DNA from: Paenibacillus foliorum
GTDB lineage: Bacteria > Bacillota > Bacilli > Paenibacillales > NBRC-103111
Length of the DNA: 64,000 bases
Assembly: GCF_013141765.1 (NCBI RefSeq)
Contig: NZ_WHOD01000013.1
Coordinates: forward strand, 310,001 to 374,000
Direction of reading: 5' to 3'
In this document: positions 16,230-25,268 of the stretch, in pieces
Layout of the letters: each line of letters opens with the position of its first letter
Numbering within the stretch: the first letter of the stretch is position 1
Notes under the pieces: model-generated
What the model saw: the letters and a program-made list of their open reading frames with translations, nothing else
Database searches by the model: none
Told to the model about the DNA's origin: nothing
Translations under genes and position numbers: made by a program

Positions 16230-17429
16230 ATGAAGAAAATGAGGAACGTGCTGTGTGCTCTGACGTTTACGATGGTCGTATCGGCGGGATGCGGAAATAC
16301 TACTGCGCCAAACATTGCTTCCACTAGTGGGACGAATGCAGCAGCTACTGCTCCGGTAGCACCCAAGAAGTATGAACTCAATCTGGTAACAGCCGGAGAT
16401 ACGAACATGACCGATCTGCAGGAGAAAACTGTAGTCGGCGAGTTCCAGAAGAAGTATGCAGGCTCTCAAATTCGCGTCGTCAATTCAGGCGCAGGTGATG
16501 GCGGAACACAAAAAATATTTGAGAAACTAAAAGCGCAAAAAGATGCAGGCAAATCAGAGTGGGATATCGATCTTGCGATTGTGCATCAAAGCGGTATGCA
16601 GCAGCTGATTGAGAATGATCTTCTGGACAAATGGGTGCCGCAATCAGCTAACAAGCAGCACGTAGTTTCCCCTGACAGCAAAAACAGCTTGGGCACCAAT
16701 GTGGAAGGCTATGTTATTCCTCTGTTCCACAGTCAGGTAGCTTTTGCTTATAACCCCGATAAAGTGAAGAAATTCCCTGCTAATTTTGAAGAGCTTACGG
16801 ATTGGATCAAAGCTAATCCCAAACGATTCGGATATAACGGCATCCAAAACGGTGCAAGCGGAGTTGCTTTTGCCACTGCCTATACCTACTGGAAATCAGG
16901 CGATTACAAAACGATGAGCCAAGGTCCATTTGATGCAGCATTGGAGCAAAAATGGCCAGCTATCCTTAAAGAGCTCAAAGCACTGCCAGTTACCTACACC
17001 AATGGTAATAATGGTACGCTGGATATGCTGAACCGCGGCGAAATCGACATGGGACCTGTATGGGTCGATATGTTTAACTTATGGGTAGATGAAGGTCGTA
17101 TGAATCCCAACTTTGGACTAAAAATCTTGGATCCCGGCATGCCTGGTCAACCGATGTACGTGGTTATTCCCAAAAATGCAAAAAATAAAGATGCTGCCTT
17201 ACAGTATGCTGATTTGCTGACCTCTCCTGAAATTCAAGCTAAAGTGATCGTGGAGAAAAACAGCTGGTATCCAGGTATAGATGCAACTGTCGTTCTTCCA
17301 AAGGTCAGTGAAGCGGGTAAGAAAAAGTTATTCAAGGATATTACTGCGGAAGACCTAAATAAAAGGGGTCAGTCATTCCCGATTAATACCTATTTTGATC
17401 ATCTGAAAACGGCCTATGAAAAAAACTAA
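16230..17429 (+). CDS. ABC importer substrate-binding lipoprotein (family 1, YnjB-like)
   Basis: A 399-residue lipoprotein: signal peptide MKKMRNVLCALTF with lipobox VSAGC (Cys about 22), a Thr/Ala linker, then a type 2 periplasmic-binding fold (LNLVTAGDTNM, DLAIVHQSGMQQLIE, YVIPLFHSQVAFAYNPDKV, RGEIDMGPVWVDMFNLW). The gene order binding protein, permease, permease, ATPase resembles E. coli ynjBCD and polyamine/iron/thiamine importers (COG4134/COG1840 type); the substrate is not known. Start 16230 is favoured by GGGTGGAG just upstream and because it places the signal peptide at the N-terminus. The next gene overlaps it by 14 bases. Confidence 0.82.
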   Translation: MKKMRNVLCALTFTMVVSAGCGNTTAPNIASTSGTNAAATAPVAPKKYELNLVTAGDTNMTDLQEKTVVGEFQKKYAGSQIRVVNSGAGDGGTQKIFEKLKAQKDAGKSEWDIDLAIVHQSGMQQLIENDLLDKWVPQSANKQHVVSPDSKNSLGTNVEGYVIPLFHSQVAFAYNPDKVKKFPANFEELTDWIKANPKRFGYNGIQNGASGVAFATAYTYWKSGDYKTMSQGPFDAALEQKWPAILKELKALPVTYTNGNNGTLDMLNRGEIDMGPVWVDMFNLWVDEGRMNPNFGLKILDPGMPGQPMYVVIPKNAKNKDAALQYADLLTSPEIQAKVIVEKNSWYPGIDATVVLPKVSEAGKKKLFKDITAEDLNKRGQSFPINTYFDHLKTAYEKN

Positions 17430-18258
17430 TTCATCTTCCATCGTCTTCTGGCAAAAAACAGCAGGAGTGGGACTTGCCACTCCTGCTATTACCGTTGTCG
17501 CGCTGCTTTTTATGTATCCATTTGCTCTTTCCTTTATATCAAGCCTTCGCTCACAGGAGGGCATCTGGACGTTTGCTAATTATGTCGAAGCTTTTTCTTT
17601 ATACGGCGGGGATGTGGTGTTTACACTTTGGGTTTGTTTAGCCAGCCTCGCACTGCTCATCGGATTCACCGTGACGATTGGTGGCTTTCTGCGGCTAGGC
17701 GCATACCCTGTGCTGGAATTTATATTTAAAATTCCGTTGTTTGTCCCGTTTGTCGTTGTAGGTCATGCCATGCGGGTATTTCTGGCTCCGCATGGTACGC
17801 TCAATTCGGCGATTGCCATAACAGGCTGGTTTAATCCGGATATGCTGCCATCCTTTGCGTTCACTACGTTTGGACTCATTGCAGCTTTGGTCTGGAAAAA
17901 TCTCGGTTTAGCTTTGCTTTTGGTGCTTGGCGGCTTTCGATCCGTAAATGAAGGCATGCTGGAAGCAGCGCGAGGCATGGGAGCGGGGAAGCTAAGGTTG
18001 ATCTGGCATTTCCTTGTTCCTATGAACAAAAGCAGCATCGGGGTTATGGCGGTGCTGACCTTCACGTCGATGCTTGGATGCTTCTCCATACCCGCAATGC
18101 TGGGCAACGCCGGCGGTTCGCAAATGCTAATGATGGATTTGTACCATCAAAGCGTCTATCAGCATAATTACGGATTATCGAACGCAATTGGCGTCATTAC
18201 TTACATTGCTTCTATGGGAGCTGCCATTTATTACTTAAAGGGGTTGGCGAAGAAATGA
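17416..18258 (+). CDS. ABC importer permease 1
   Basis: A 280-residue integral membrane permease with about six TM helices. The cytoplasmic EAA loop is LEAARGMGAGKLRLIWHFLVP, the docking site for the ATPase. It overlaps the binding-protein gene by 14 bases and the second permease by 4 (ATGA), indicating tight translational coupling. It belongs to the polyamine/iron-type permease group (BPD_transp_1). Its transport substrate is the one bound by the preceding lipoprotein and is unknown. Confidence 0.88.
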   Translation: MKKTNSSSIVFWQKTAGVGLATPAITVVALLFMYPFALSFISSLRSQEGIWTFANYVEAFSLYGGDVVFTLWVCLASLALLIGFTVTIGGFLRLGAYPVLEFIFKIPLFVPFVVVGHAMRVFLAPHGTLNSAIAITGWFNPDMLPSFAFTTFGLIAALVWKNLGLALLLVLGGFRSVNEGMLEAARGMGAGKLRLIWHFLVPMNKSSIGVMAVLTFTSMLGCFSIPAMLGNAGGSQMLMMDLYHQSVYQHNYGLSNAIGVITYIASMGAAIYYLKGLAKK

Positions 18259-19115
18259 ACAAAGTCATTCCGGCAACTGCATCTAACGGTTCGCTTGATC
18301 TGACCCATAGAAAAGCGCCTTTCGCCCGCATGACGCGCCGTTTGTTGATTTATGTGGGATCCATATTTTTCATTTTTGGCCCGCTGTCCAGCCTTATTCT
18401 ATGGTCCGTAGCGGAGAAATGGTTCTGGCCTAGCCCATTTCCGAGCTCTTGGGGCTTCAAATATTGGACTCAGGTATTTGAAGGTAAAATGCTGACTTCT
18501 CTCGGGCTGAGCTTCGTTATTGCCATTGTGGTTACGCTGCTATGTCTGGTGTTAACCGTACCTTTATCCTATCTCATTGCTCGTAACCGGCTTCCACTCA
18601 AGCATTTCATATTGCTGCTGTTTTTACTGCCTCAGGCATTTCCACAGCTTCCGGTATTCACGAATGCGATGGTCTTTCTCTACCGTTTTGATCTTGTAGG
18701 TACACTGACGGGGCTGACGCTGATCCATCTGGTGGGCGCCATCGTATTTTCTGTCTGGACGTTGGTATCAGTCTTCCAATCTGTCGCGGAATCGATGGAA
18801 GAGGCCTCCTATATGCTGGGTGGCGGGAAAGTGTACACCTTCTTTCATGTGGTGCTGCCGATGGCAGCTCCGGGAATTATCGCGGGCTCCTTGTTAGTCT
18901 TTCTATATTCGTTGGATGAATTTACGGGCAGCTTATTAATTGGAGCGCCTTTTCATATTACAATGCCGGTCTTTATGTATAATGCTGCGAATGGCTATGA
19001 GATGCAGGTCGCATCGGTAACGTCTGTGCTGCTGATGATACCGGGAATCGTATTGCTGTTTTTCTTACAGCGGTTTATGCGTTCAGAATATTTGGCTGCA
19101 TTCGGGAGGGTATAA
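18255..19115 (+). CDS. ABC importer permease 2
   Basis: A 286-residue permease, six predicted TM helices, with EAA loop EEASYMLGGGKVYTFFHVVL. It starts within the stop of permease 1 (ATGA) and ends one base before the ATPase start. Together the two permeases form the heterodimeric channel of the importer. Confidence 0.88.
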   Translation: MNKVIPATASNGSLDLTHRKAPFARMTRRLLIYVGSIFFIFGPLSSLILWSVAEKWFWPSPFPSSWGFKYWTQVFEGKMLTSLGLSFVIAIVVTLLCLVLTVPLSYLIARNRLPLKHFILLLFLLPQAFPQLPVFTNAMVFLYRFDLVGTLTGLTLIHLVGAIVFSVWTLVSVFQSVAESMEEASYMLGGGKVYTFFHVVLPMAAPGIIAGSLLVFLYSLDEFTGSLLIGAPFHITMPVFMYNAANGYEMQVASVTSVLLMIPGIVLLFFLQRFMRSEYLAAFGRV

Positions 19116-19116
19116 G

Positions 19117-20163
19117 ATGGGCATCACCATTCAAGGCTTGAACAAGCGTTACGGTAAAAAGAGAGGGATTACGGACATCAACCTGCGGCTGCCTGTAGGC
19201 GGGTTAACGGCTATCGTTGGGCCGAGCGGCTGCGGGAAAACGACGCTGTTAAGGACACTTGCCGGATTTTTGACGGCAGACGAGGGCAGTATCCTATTCG
19301 GGAGCCGCGATGTAACCCATACATCGCCCCAGCAGCGGAAGGCGGCTATGGTATTCCAGCATTATGCGCTCTGGCCGCATATGAGTGTGTTCGATAATGT
19401 GGCTTATGGTCTTAAGCTGCAAAAGGTTTCCAAGCAGGAACGTGAAACACGGGTGCATGAAGTGCTGGAGAGGGTAGAGATCGATACGTCGGATGTGGCG
19501 ACTCGGTATCCCCAGCAATATTCAGGTGGACAGCAGCAGCGGATTGCCTTAGCCCGGGCTTTAGTCGTACAGCCTGATGTGCTGCTGCTCGATGAACCGT
19601 TATCGAATCTGGATGCGAAGGTGCGTCAGAGATTGCGGGTTGGCATTCGGAGTATTCAGCAATCCTTTGGAATCACGGCCGTCTATGTCACTCATGACCA
19701 GGAAGAAGCATTATCGATGGCGGATTACGTTATTGTGATGAATGAAGGCCGCGTAGAACAGGCAGGAACACCGGAAGAGATTTACCGGCAGCCCTCCACC
19801 TATTTCACAGCCCATTTTCTGGGGGAAAGCCATACACTTAATCTTTATCGCAAGGGTACGCTGCAAAGACTTGTCATACGCTCAGGTGACTCCAAGATAG
19901 AGCCAATTGTTGAAGGTGAACTGCCTGATCGTGCAGCTCGACAAGTAAAACAGGCAGGAGAAGGCAAGCAGCAGGTGCTGGAAGAGGAGGGGCATATTAT
20001 GCTGGAGGGTAAGATTTGCCATCACTTATTTATGGGATCGTACTACCGCTATATGGTAGAAATCGAAGGCCAACAAATATTTGTTGATGATGATGCGTTC
20101 CTTGAAACAGGTCCTTGTATCGTGAAGATTCCTCAAGCCAGAGCATATTGGTTCGACTTATAG
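19117..20163 (+). CDS. ABC importer ATPase with C-terminal TOBE region
   Basis: A 348-residue ATPase: Walker A GPSGCGKTTL, Q-loop MVFQHYALWPH, signature YSGGQQQRIALARAL, Walker B VLLLDEPLSNLD, switch His in VTHDQEEAL. After residue 235 comes a TOBE-like regulatory domain (LNLYRKG..., MLEGKICHHLFMGSYYRYMV), as in polyamine/iron/sugar importers. It is the last gene of the four-gene operon. Between blocks of the C-terminal domain there is a Gln/Lys-rich insert (about 270-290). Confidence 0.9.
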   Translation: MGITIQGLNKRYGKKRGITDINLRLPVGGLTAIVGPSGCGKTTLLRTLAGFLTADEGSILFGSRDVTHTSPQQRKAAMVFQHYALWPHMSVFDNVAYGLKLQKVSKQERETRVHEVLERVEIDTSDVATRYPQQYSGGQQQRIALARALVVQPDVLLLDEPLSNLDAKVRQRLRVGIRSIQQSFGITAVYVTHDQEEALSMADYVIVMNEGRVEQAGTPEEIYRQPSTYFTAHFLGESHTLNLYRKGTLQRLVIRSGDSKIEPIVEGELPDRAARQVKQAGEGKQQVLEEEGHIMLEGKICHHLFMGSYYRYMVEIEGQQIFVDDDAFLETGPCIVKIPQARAYWFDL

Positions 20164-20340
20164 AATGAGATTTGCCGAATGCTGCTAGTAAACTTGTGCA
20201 GTTCTCCTTCTCACTGCTTTTTCATTATGGAGATCAATGGTTGAGGTTTTCTATATACCCCAAACGGATAAGCTATATCAGTATGTCATAAGCGACTGCT
20301 GGGATAGTTTATTTTTTTGTTATGAAGAAGCTCGTCTCTC

Positions 20341-20369
20341 TATATACAATTGCCGAGATTAGGATTATA
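20341..20369 (+). promoter_or_regulatory. mntH promoter
   Basis: -10 TATAAT (20364-20369) and a weak -35 TATACA (20341-20346), spacer 17. The MntR-like operator begins 3 bases downstream. Confidence 0.5.
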
Positions 20370-20371
20370 AT

Positions 20372-20403
20372 TAACACAAAAGTTGCTCAAGGTAAACTTT
20401 TGT
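20372..20403. promoter_or_regulatory. MntR-like operator upstream of mntH
   Basis: Perfect 11-bp arms, ACACAAAAGTT (20372-20382) and AACTTTTGTGT (20393-20403), around GCTCAAGGTA. The inner GTTTACCTTGAGC (reverse strand) resembles Bacillus MntR boxes. It sits just downstream of the -10, as expected for Mn-dependent repression of mntH. Confidence 0.65.
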
Positions 20404-20442
20404 GTACGAAGCTAACTTTTCGCAAATGGGGAGGGAACAGTC

Positions 20443-21735
20443 ATGACGGAGAAAAGTTACAGTTACACTGGGATCCAAAAACAAAGAAAATCACACGTTT
20501 CAGCTGATGTTGCGCTAAGAGGAGATGTCAAAGGCTTAAAAAGACTGCTTCCTTTTCTAGGTCCAGCATTTATTGCATCGGTTGCCTATTTAGACCCGGG
20601 TAACTTTGCAACGAATATTACAGCTGGATCCAAATATGGATATCTCTTATTATGGGTTATTGCCGTATCCAACCTAATGGCCGTACTTATTCAAACATTA
20701 TCCGCCAAGCTTGGAATTGCAACAGGGATGAATCTGCCTGAGGTAGCAAGAGAACGATTTCCTAGGGCTGTGTCTATAATATTGTGGATTCAAAGTGAGC
20801 TGGTTATCATTGCAACCGATTTGGCCGAATTTATTGGAGCGGCGCTTGGTCTTTATCTGCTTTTCGGTATTCCAATGCTTCCTGCTGCACTTATAACAAC
20901 GGCTGGTTCTTTTGCCATATTGGAATTGCAGCGTCGTGGCTTTCGAGCGCTAGAGGCGGGAATTGCATCGATGATTTTGATTGTAGTGTTAGCTTTCACC
21001 TTTCAGGTTATTGTGGCTCAGCCGGATATGGGTGCTGTAGTCACAGGTATTTTTACGCCAAACTTTCAAGGTGTAGATAGTATTCTTCTGGCAGCGGGGA
21101 TTCTTGGAGCTACGGTAATGCCGCATGCGATTTATCTTCATTCATCCCTAACTCAAAACCGAATAGTTGGAAAAAATGATACGGAGAAGAAACAAATATT
21201 TAAATTAGAATTGATGGATATTATTATTGCTATGGTTATTGCAGGTGCAGTTAACATGGCAATGGTTATTATCTCGGCAGCCCTGTTTTTTAAAAACGGT
21301 CTAGTTATTGAAGATCTGGAGACGGCTTTTCAGCAGTTTGGTCAGTTGGCTGGTCCTTCATTTGCTATCTCATTTGGTCTGGGCCTGTTAATTGCCGGTT
21401 TGTCGAGTTCTTCCGTAGGTACAATGGCCGGAGACGTTGTTATGCAAGGTTTCATTAAGAGACGAATCAATCTGTACTTGCGCCGGGCAATTACGACTAT
21501 TCCACCACTGGCAATCATTATGCTTGGTATTGATGCAACGAAAGCTTTGATTACGAGTCAGGTCATTTTATCGTTTGGCATTGCTTTTGCGCTGATTCCG
21601 CTTATTATTTTTACAAGTAACAAAACCATCATGGGTGGGCTGGTCAATCATCGAATCACTGCCACTTTAGGTTGGATTATTGCGGCGATTGTTGTTTCAT
21701 TGAACTTGTTTCTTATTGTTGAAATGTTGTTCTAA
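20443..21735 (+). CDS. mntH: NRAMP-family Mn(II)/H+ symporter
   Basis: A 430-residue divalent metal importer. The metal-binding DPGNFATNITAGS motif in TM1 and the MPHAIYLHSSL motif in TM6 are intact; about eleven TM helices. NRAMP proteins bring Mn(II), and less well Fe(II), into the cytoplasm with protons. GGGGAGGG precedes ATG 20443. The operator at 20372-20403 suggests repression by a manganese sensor. A terminator 50 bases beyond the stop makes it monocistronic. The N-terminus has about 30 extra polar residues before TM1, common in Gram-positive members. Confidence 0.93.
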   Translation: MTEKSYSYTGIQKQRKSHVSADVALRGDVKGLKRLLPFLGPAFIASVAYLDPGNFATNITAGSKYGYLLLWVIAVSNLMAVLIQTLSAKLGIATGMNLPEVARERFPRAVSIILWIQSELVIIATDLAEFIGAALGLYLLFGIPMLPAALITTAGSFAILELQRRGFRALEAGIASMILIVVLAFTFQVIVAQPDMGAVVTGIFTPNFQGVDSILLAAGILGATVMPHAIYLHSSLTQNRIVGKNDTEKKQIFKLELMDIIIAMVIAGAVNMAMVIISAALFFKNGLVIEDLETAFQQFGQLAGPSFAISFGLGLLIAGLSSSSVGTMAGDVVMQGFIKRRINLYLRRAITTIPPLAIIMLGIDATKALITSQVILSFGIAFALIPLIIFTSNKTIMGGLVNHRITATLGWIIAAIVVSLNLFLIVEMLF

Positions 21736-21784
21736 GGTAGTATTTCAGTAGAGAAGCTATTAGGAAAAGCCTTTAGAACCGTAG

Positions 21785-21810
21785 AACCGTGCGAAGCACG
21801 GTTTTTTTGT
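21785..21810 (+). terminator. mntH terminator
   Basis: AACCGTGC-GAA-GCACGGTT followed by seven Ts. Confidence 0.92.
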
Positions 21811-21996
21811 TTTATGGGAGCAGGTACATGATCTTGTTGCACCCTAGTATGGACAATTCCGCGAACAATGATCAATGAACAACTAAACCTTTTATTCTTA
21901 TAATCCATTATAATAAGCAATACTATACAGTAAATTAACAGGGTTGATAAACCAATAAGCTGATTCTATAGAATACATAAAGGATGTGGATGGATA

Positions 21997-22929
21997 GTGC
22001 TGGTTGCTATCATTGTTTTATTAATAATAATAATATTCATCACTTCAGCTAGCTTTTATTTCTATCATGTTGCTATAGCACGTACCGATAAGAGCTTTTT
22101 AAAGGGCAACCCGGATTTAAAGACTGGCGTGACCGTCAAGCGCGCATCCAACAGCAGCGAAGAATGGTGGGAGGAACAAGCTTTTGGGGAATGGAGCATG
22201 ATATCCAATGACGGAATAAAGCTACATGCTTATTATTTATCTGCTGATCAGCCAACGAACAAGACGGTTATTCTTGCACATGGGTATTCTGGACATGCCG
22301 AGCAAATGCGTGATCTGGGACGTATGTATAGAGATTCGCTTGGTTTTAATATTTTGATACCCAATGCCCGCGGTCATGGGAGAAGCGAAGGAAACTATAT
22401 CGGCTTCGGCTGGTCGGAACGCATGGATTACGTCAAGTGGATTGACAAGGTCATCGAACATACGGGCAGCCACGCACAAATTGTTCTTCACGGCGTATCC
22501 ATGGGAGGAGCAACCGTAATAATGACCAGCGGCGAAGATTTGCCTCCTAACGTCAAAGTGATTGTGGAGGATTGCGGATATACATCAGTTAAAGAACAGC
22601 TGTCCTATCAACTTAAACGTATGTACCATCTCCCTTCATTTCCGCTTGTTCGATCAACCAGTATGGTGGCTAAAATTCGGGCTGGATACTTTTTTGGAGA
22701 AGCTTCGGCCCTGGAGCAGGTGAAAAAATCCAAAACACCAACGCTGTTCATACATGGTGACGCAGACTTGTTTGTGCCGACCGAAATGGTATATCAATTG
22801 TACGAGAACAGTCCAACGCAGAAGAAATTGTTCATAGTAGCCGGTGCGGGGCACGGTATGGCAAGGCAGACCGATCCGGAGGGATATGACCGAGAGGTAG
22901 CCCAGTTTATTGGGCGTTATGTGAGGTAG
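21997..22929 (+). CDS. Membrane-anchored alpha/beta hydrolase
   Basis: A 310-residue serine hydrolase. An N-terminal TM helix (VAIIVLLIIIIFITSASFYF) anchors the catalytic domain outside. Catalytic elements: oxyanion region AHGYSGHAEQM, nucleophile elbow HGVSMGGATV, acid Asp in FIHGDADLFVP, and His in GAGHGMARQ. This matches the YfhR/FrsA-like group of uncharacterised Bacillales hydrolases. The start is GTG 21997 after AAGGATGTGG. The natural substrate is unknown. It is a single-gene unit closed by the terminator at 23012. Confidence 0.87.
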   Translation: MLVAIIVLLIIIIFITSASFYFYHVAIARTDKSFLKGNPDLKTGVTVKRASNSSEEWWEEQAFGEWSMISNDGIKLHAYYLSADQPTNKTVILAHGYSGHAEQMRDLGRMYRDSLGFNILIPNARGHGRSEGNYIGFGWSERMDYVKWIDKVIEHTGSHAQIVLHGVSMGGATVIMTSGEDLPPNVKVIVEDCGYTSVKEQLSYQLKRMYHLPSFPLVRSTSMVAKIRAGYFFGEASALEQVKKSKTPTLFIHGDADLFVPTEMVYQLYENSPTQKKLFIVAGAGHGMARQTDPEGYDREVAQFIGRYVR

Positions 22930-23011
22930 GTAGGAGAGTGCGCAAGGAGAGTGCGCATGCGAATACATCGAGAACATCGAAAACGAACTAATTTAAGGAA
23001 GTAGCTTATAT

Positions 23012-23052
23012 AAAAATCACCGCAAATGTTGTGTCATTTGGGTGATTTTTTT
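23012..23052 (+). terminator. Terminator after the alpha/beta hydrolase gene
   Basis: AAAAATCACC with inner CAAATG pairs with CATTTG and GGTGATTTTT; the stem is long and ends in seven Ts. Confidence 0.85.
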
Positions 23053-23471
23053 GTTTTGGGAATTTGGGTGTGCCAAGCTTACCCCCAATTGCCGCGAACC
23101 GTTTCCCTAAGTCTTTGACGTTCCGTAAGAGAAAGAGGAAGAACGTTCCGTTAACGAAAAGGAGCGCTCCCTATGAAGCAGCGAGATTGATACAGGTATA
23201 GTTTGTTCCTTTTCCAAGGTAGCAACAAGACACGCTTAACGACAAGGTGGGGTTCGACCGACCACTATGCAACGCCACAATGCGCGCTAAGGATCCACGC
23301 GCGTTTGTATAAGACAGAAAGAAATAAGATTAATGATCTGCGATTCGTAATGCCTGAAATGAGGTAATACCATATAAAGGATAGTGTTGAAGGTGCAGAG
23401 AGGAGCGGGCCGCAAGTACGATTACAAAAGAAAGAGGTTGCAAAAAAAATGAAAAACTCGACAGCAATCTA

Positions 23472-23488
23472 TGTTATATAGCATAACA
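23472..23488. promoter_or_regulatory. TnrA/GlnR-type nitrogen box
   Basis: TGTTA-N7-TAACA (23472-23488), a perfect match to the TGTnA-N7-TnACA box bound by TnrA and GlnR in Bacillus. It lies about 100 bases before glnQ and 25-40 bases upstream of AT-rich -10-like sequences (TATAAA 23508; TATATC 23514), a spacing suited to activation by TnrA. Confidence 0.75.
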
Positions 23489-23578
23489 AAAATATAACAA
23501 CATACATTATAAATATATCAAAACCATTATCTATAGTTATATTTTTGGTATAGCTTGGGGGGAGGATGGAGGTTACGT

Positions 23579-24307
23579 ATGATTGAATTTCGCAATGTTA
23601 ATAAGCACTTTGGACAATTTCATGTACTTAAACAGATCAATCTATCCATCCGGCAAGGGGAAGTGGTTGTTGTTATTGGACCTTCAGGCTCAGGGAAGAG
23701 TACCTTGCTTCGCTGTATCAACCGGCTTGAAACTATCACTGATGGGGAATTGACCGTAAATGATTCACAGCTGCATAGCAAGAAGATGGACGTTAATAAG
23801 CTGCGGCGCAACATTGGAATGGTGTTCCAGCATTTTAATCTGTATCCGCATATGTCGGTATTGGATAATATCACATTAGCCCCAACCAAAGTATCTGGAG
23901 TACCTAAGCAGGAAGCAAAACAAATTGCCATGCAGTACTTGGAGAAGGTCGGAATACCTGAGAAAGCGGACGCGTTTCCCGCCCAGCTCTCAGGAGGACA
24001 GCAGCAGCGAGTCGCAATAGCCCGTGGGCTAGCAATGAAGCCGCAGATAATGCTGTTCGATGAACCAACCTCCGCTCTCGATCCCGAGATGATTGGAGAG
24101 GTACTGGATGTTATGAAAAGTCTCGTACACGATGGGATGACAATGGTTGTAGTAACACATGAGATGGGATTCGCCCGCGAGGTTGCAGATCGCGTTGTCT
24201 TTATGGATCAAGGGGTAATTGTTGAGGAAGCGGCACCAGCCGAATTTTTTAACAATCCCAAGGAAGAGCGAGCCAGACTATTCCTCGGCCGCTTACTGCA
24301 GCATTAA
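23579..24307 (+). CDS. glnQ: Glutamine ABC transporter ATP-binding protein
   Basis: A 242-residue ATPase of polar amino acid importers: Walker [12 protein letters not shown]-loop [10 protein letters not shown], signature [16 protein letters not shown], Walker [13 protein letters not shown], switch His in VVTHEMGFA. Start 23579 has GGAGG 6 bases upstream; the in-frame ATG at 23555 has none. The order ATPase, binding protein, permease, permease is that of B. subtilis glnQHMP, and the upstream nitrogen box supports a glutamine role. Confidence 0.9.
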   Translation: MIEFRNVNKHFGQFHVLKQINLSIRQGEVVVVIGPSGSGKSTLLRCINRLETITDGELTVNDSQLHSKKMDVNKLRRNIGMVFQHFNLYPHMSVLDNITLAPTKVSGVPKQEAKQIAMQYLEKVGIPEKADAFPAQLSGGQQQRVAIARGLAMKPQIMLFDEPTSALDPEMIGEVLDVMKSLVHDGMTMVVVTHEMGFAREVADRVVFMDQGVIVEEAAPAEFFNNPKEERARLFLGRLLQH

Positions 24308-24335
24308 CAAAACCAATAGGAGAGGGGTTTGTTCA

Positions 24336-25187
24336 ATGAGTAACAAGAAAATAGGAATGGCTTTCACATTGATTTTTATTATGGTAGCGATGGCTTTAAG
24401 CGCTTGCGGCAGCACAACTCCCGCACCCGGTGCAGCAGGGGGCGCTAGTACAGATGCTGGAAAAACAACGGCCAGTACTTTGGATGCCATCAAAAAACGG
24501 GGGAAGCTGGTAGCTGGCGTTAAGTTTGACACCAAGCTGTTCGGATTGAAAGATCCTGGCACTGGCAAAGTCGAAGGCTTTGATATTGACTTAGCCAAGG
24601 CATTGGCCAAACAAATTCTAGGCGATGAAACTAAGCTGGAATTAAAGGAGGTTACCTCCAAAACGCGCATTCCGATGCTCAACAATGGTGATATTGACAT
24701 GATCATAGCTACAATGACGATTACCGAGGAACGTAAGAAGGAAGTTGAGTTCTCGGATGTATATTTTAAAGCAGGTCAGTCCTTATTGGTGAAAAAAGGG
24801 AGTGCTATCAAATCAGTAGCAGATGTGAAAAAAGGAGTTAAGGCATTGGCGGTAAAAGGCTCAACCTCCACAACCAATATTCGTGCTAAGGCGCCGGAGG
24901 CAACCGTACTTGAGTTTGAAAATTATCAAGAAGCATTCACCGCTCTGAAAGCGGGTCAAGGCGACACACTCACTACGGATAATGCTATTTTGTACGGTAT
25001 GGTGAAGCAGGATCCGAATTATGAGGTGGTAGGTGGAACTTTCACAGATGAGCCTTATGGTATGGCCATTCGAAAAGGCGACACAGCTTATACCGCATAT
25101 GTTAATGAATTTCTGAAATCAATTAAGACTAGCGGTCAATATGACAAATTGTATGAGCAATGGATTGGGGAAAAGCCGAGCAAATAA
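24336..25187 (+). CDS. glnH: Glutamine-binding lipoprotein
   Basis: A 283-residue lipoprotein: signal MSNKKIGMAFTLIF with lipobox LSACG, a Gly/Ala/Thr linker, then a type 3 solute-binding domain. The residues KFDTKLFGLKDPGTGKVEGF, TSKTRIPMLNNGDIDMIIA and TMTITEERKKEVEFSDVYF follow B. subtilis GlnH closely. It delivers glutamine (possibly also glutamate) to the GlnMP permease. Start 24336 places the signal peptide correctly behind GGAGAGGGG. An intercistronic hairpin follows before glnM. Confidence 0.88.
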   Translation: MSNKKIGMAFTLIFIMVAMALSACGSTTPAPGAAGGASTDAGKTTASTLDAIKKRGKLVAGVKFDTKLFGLKDPGTGKVEGFDIDLAKALAKQILGDETKLELKEVTSKTRIPMLNNGDIDMIIATMTITEERKKEVEFSDVYFKAGQSLLVKKGSAIKSVADVKKGVKALAVKGSTSTTNIRAKAPEATVLEFENYQEAFTALKAGQGDTLTTDNAILYGMVKQDPNYEVVGGTFTDEPYGMAIRKGDTAYTAYVNEFLKSIKTSGQYDKLYEQWIGEKPSK

Positions 25188-25207
25188 TACGCCGGATCGC
25201 ACCGAGA

Positions 25208-25234
25208 GATGAGCTAGCTTCCATGCTGCTCATC
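25208..25234 (+). terminator. Intercistronic hairpin between glnH and glnM
   Basis: GATGAGC (25208-25214) pairs with GCTCATC (25228-25234), followed by TTGTTCC. It has no long T-run, so partial attenuation or 3' stabilisation of glnQH mRNA is likely, giving more binding protein than permease. Confidence 0.5.
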
Positions 25235-25268
25235 TTGTTCCATTAGCGGAAGGAGGCGCCGCAAGGGT

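Larger units (their letters stand above)
22930..23578. other. Long intergenic region before glnQHMP
   Basis: Holds a terminator (23012-23052) and a TnrA/GlnR-type box (23472-23488). Between them are about 400 bases without a gene. They include two copies of ACGTTCCGT (about 23120 and 23144) 15 bases apart and short inverted repeats such as ACGCGCGTT. No T-box or known riboswitch motif was found. Confidence 0.5.
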
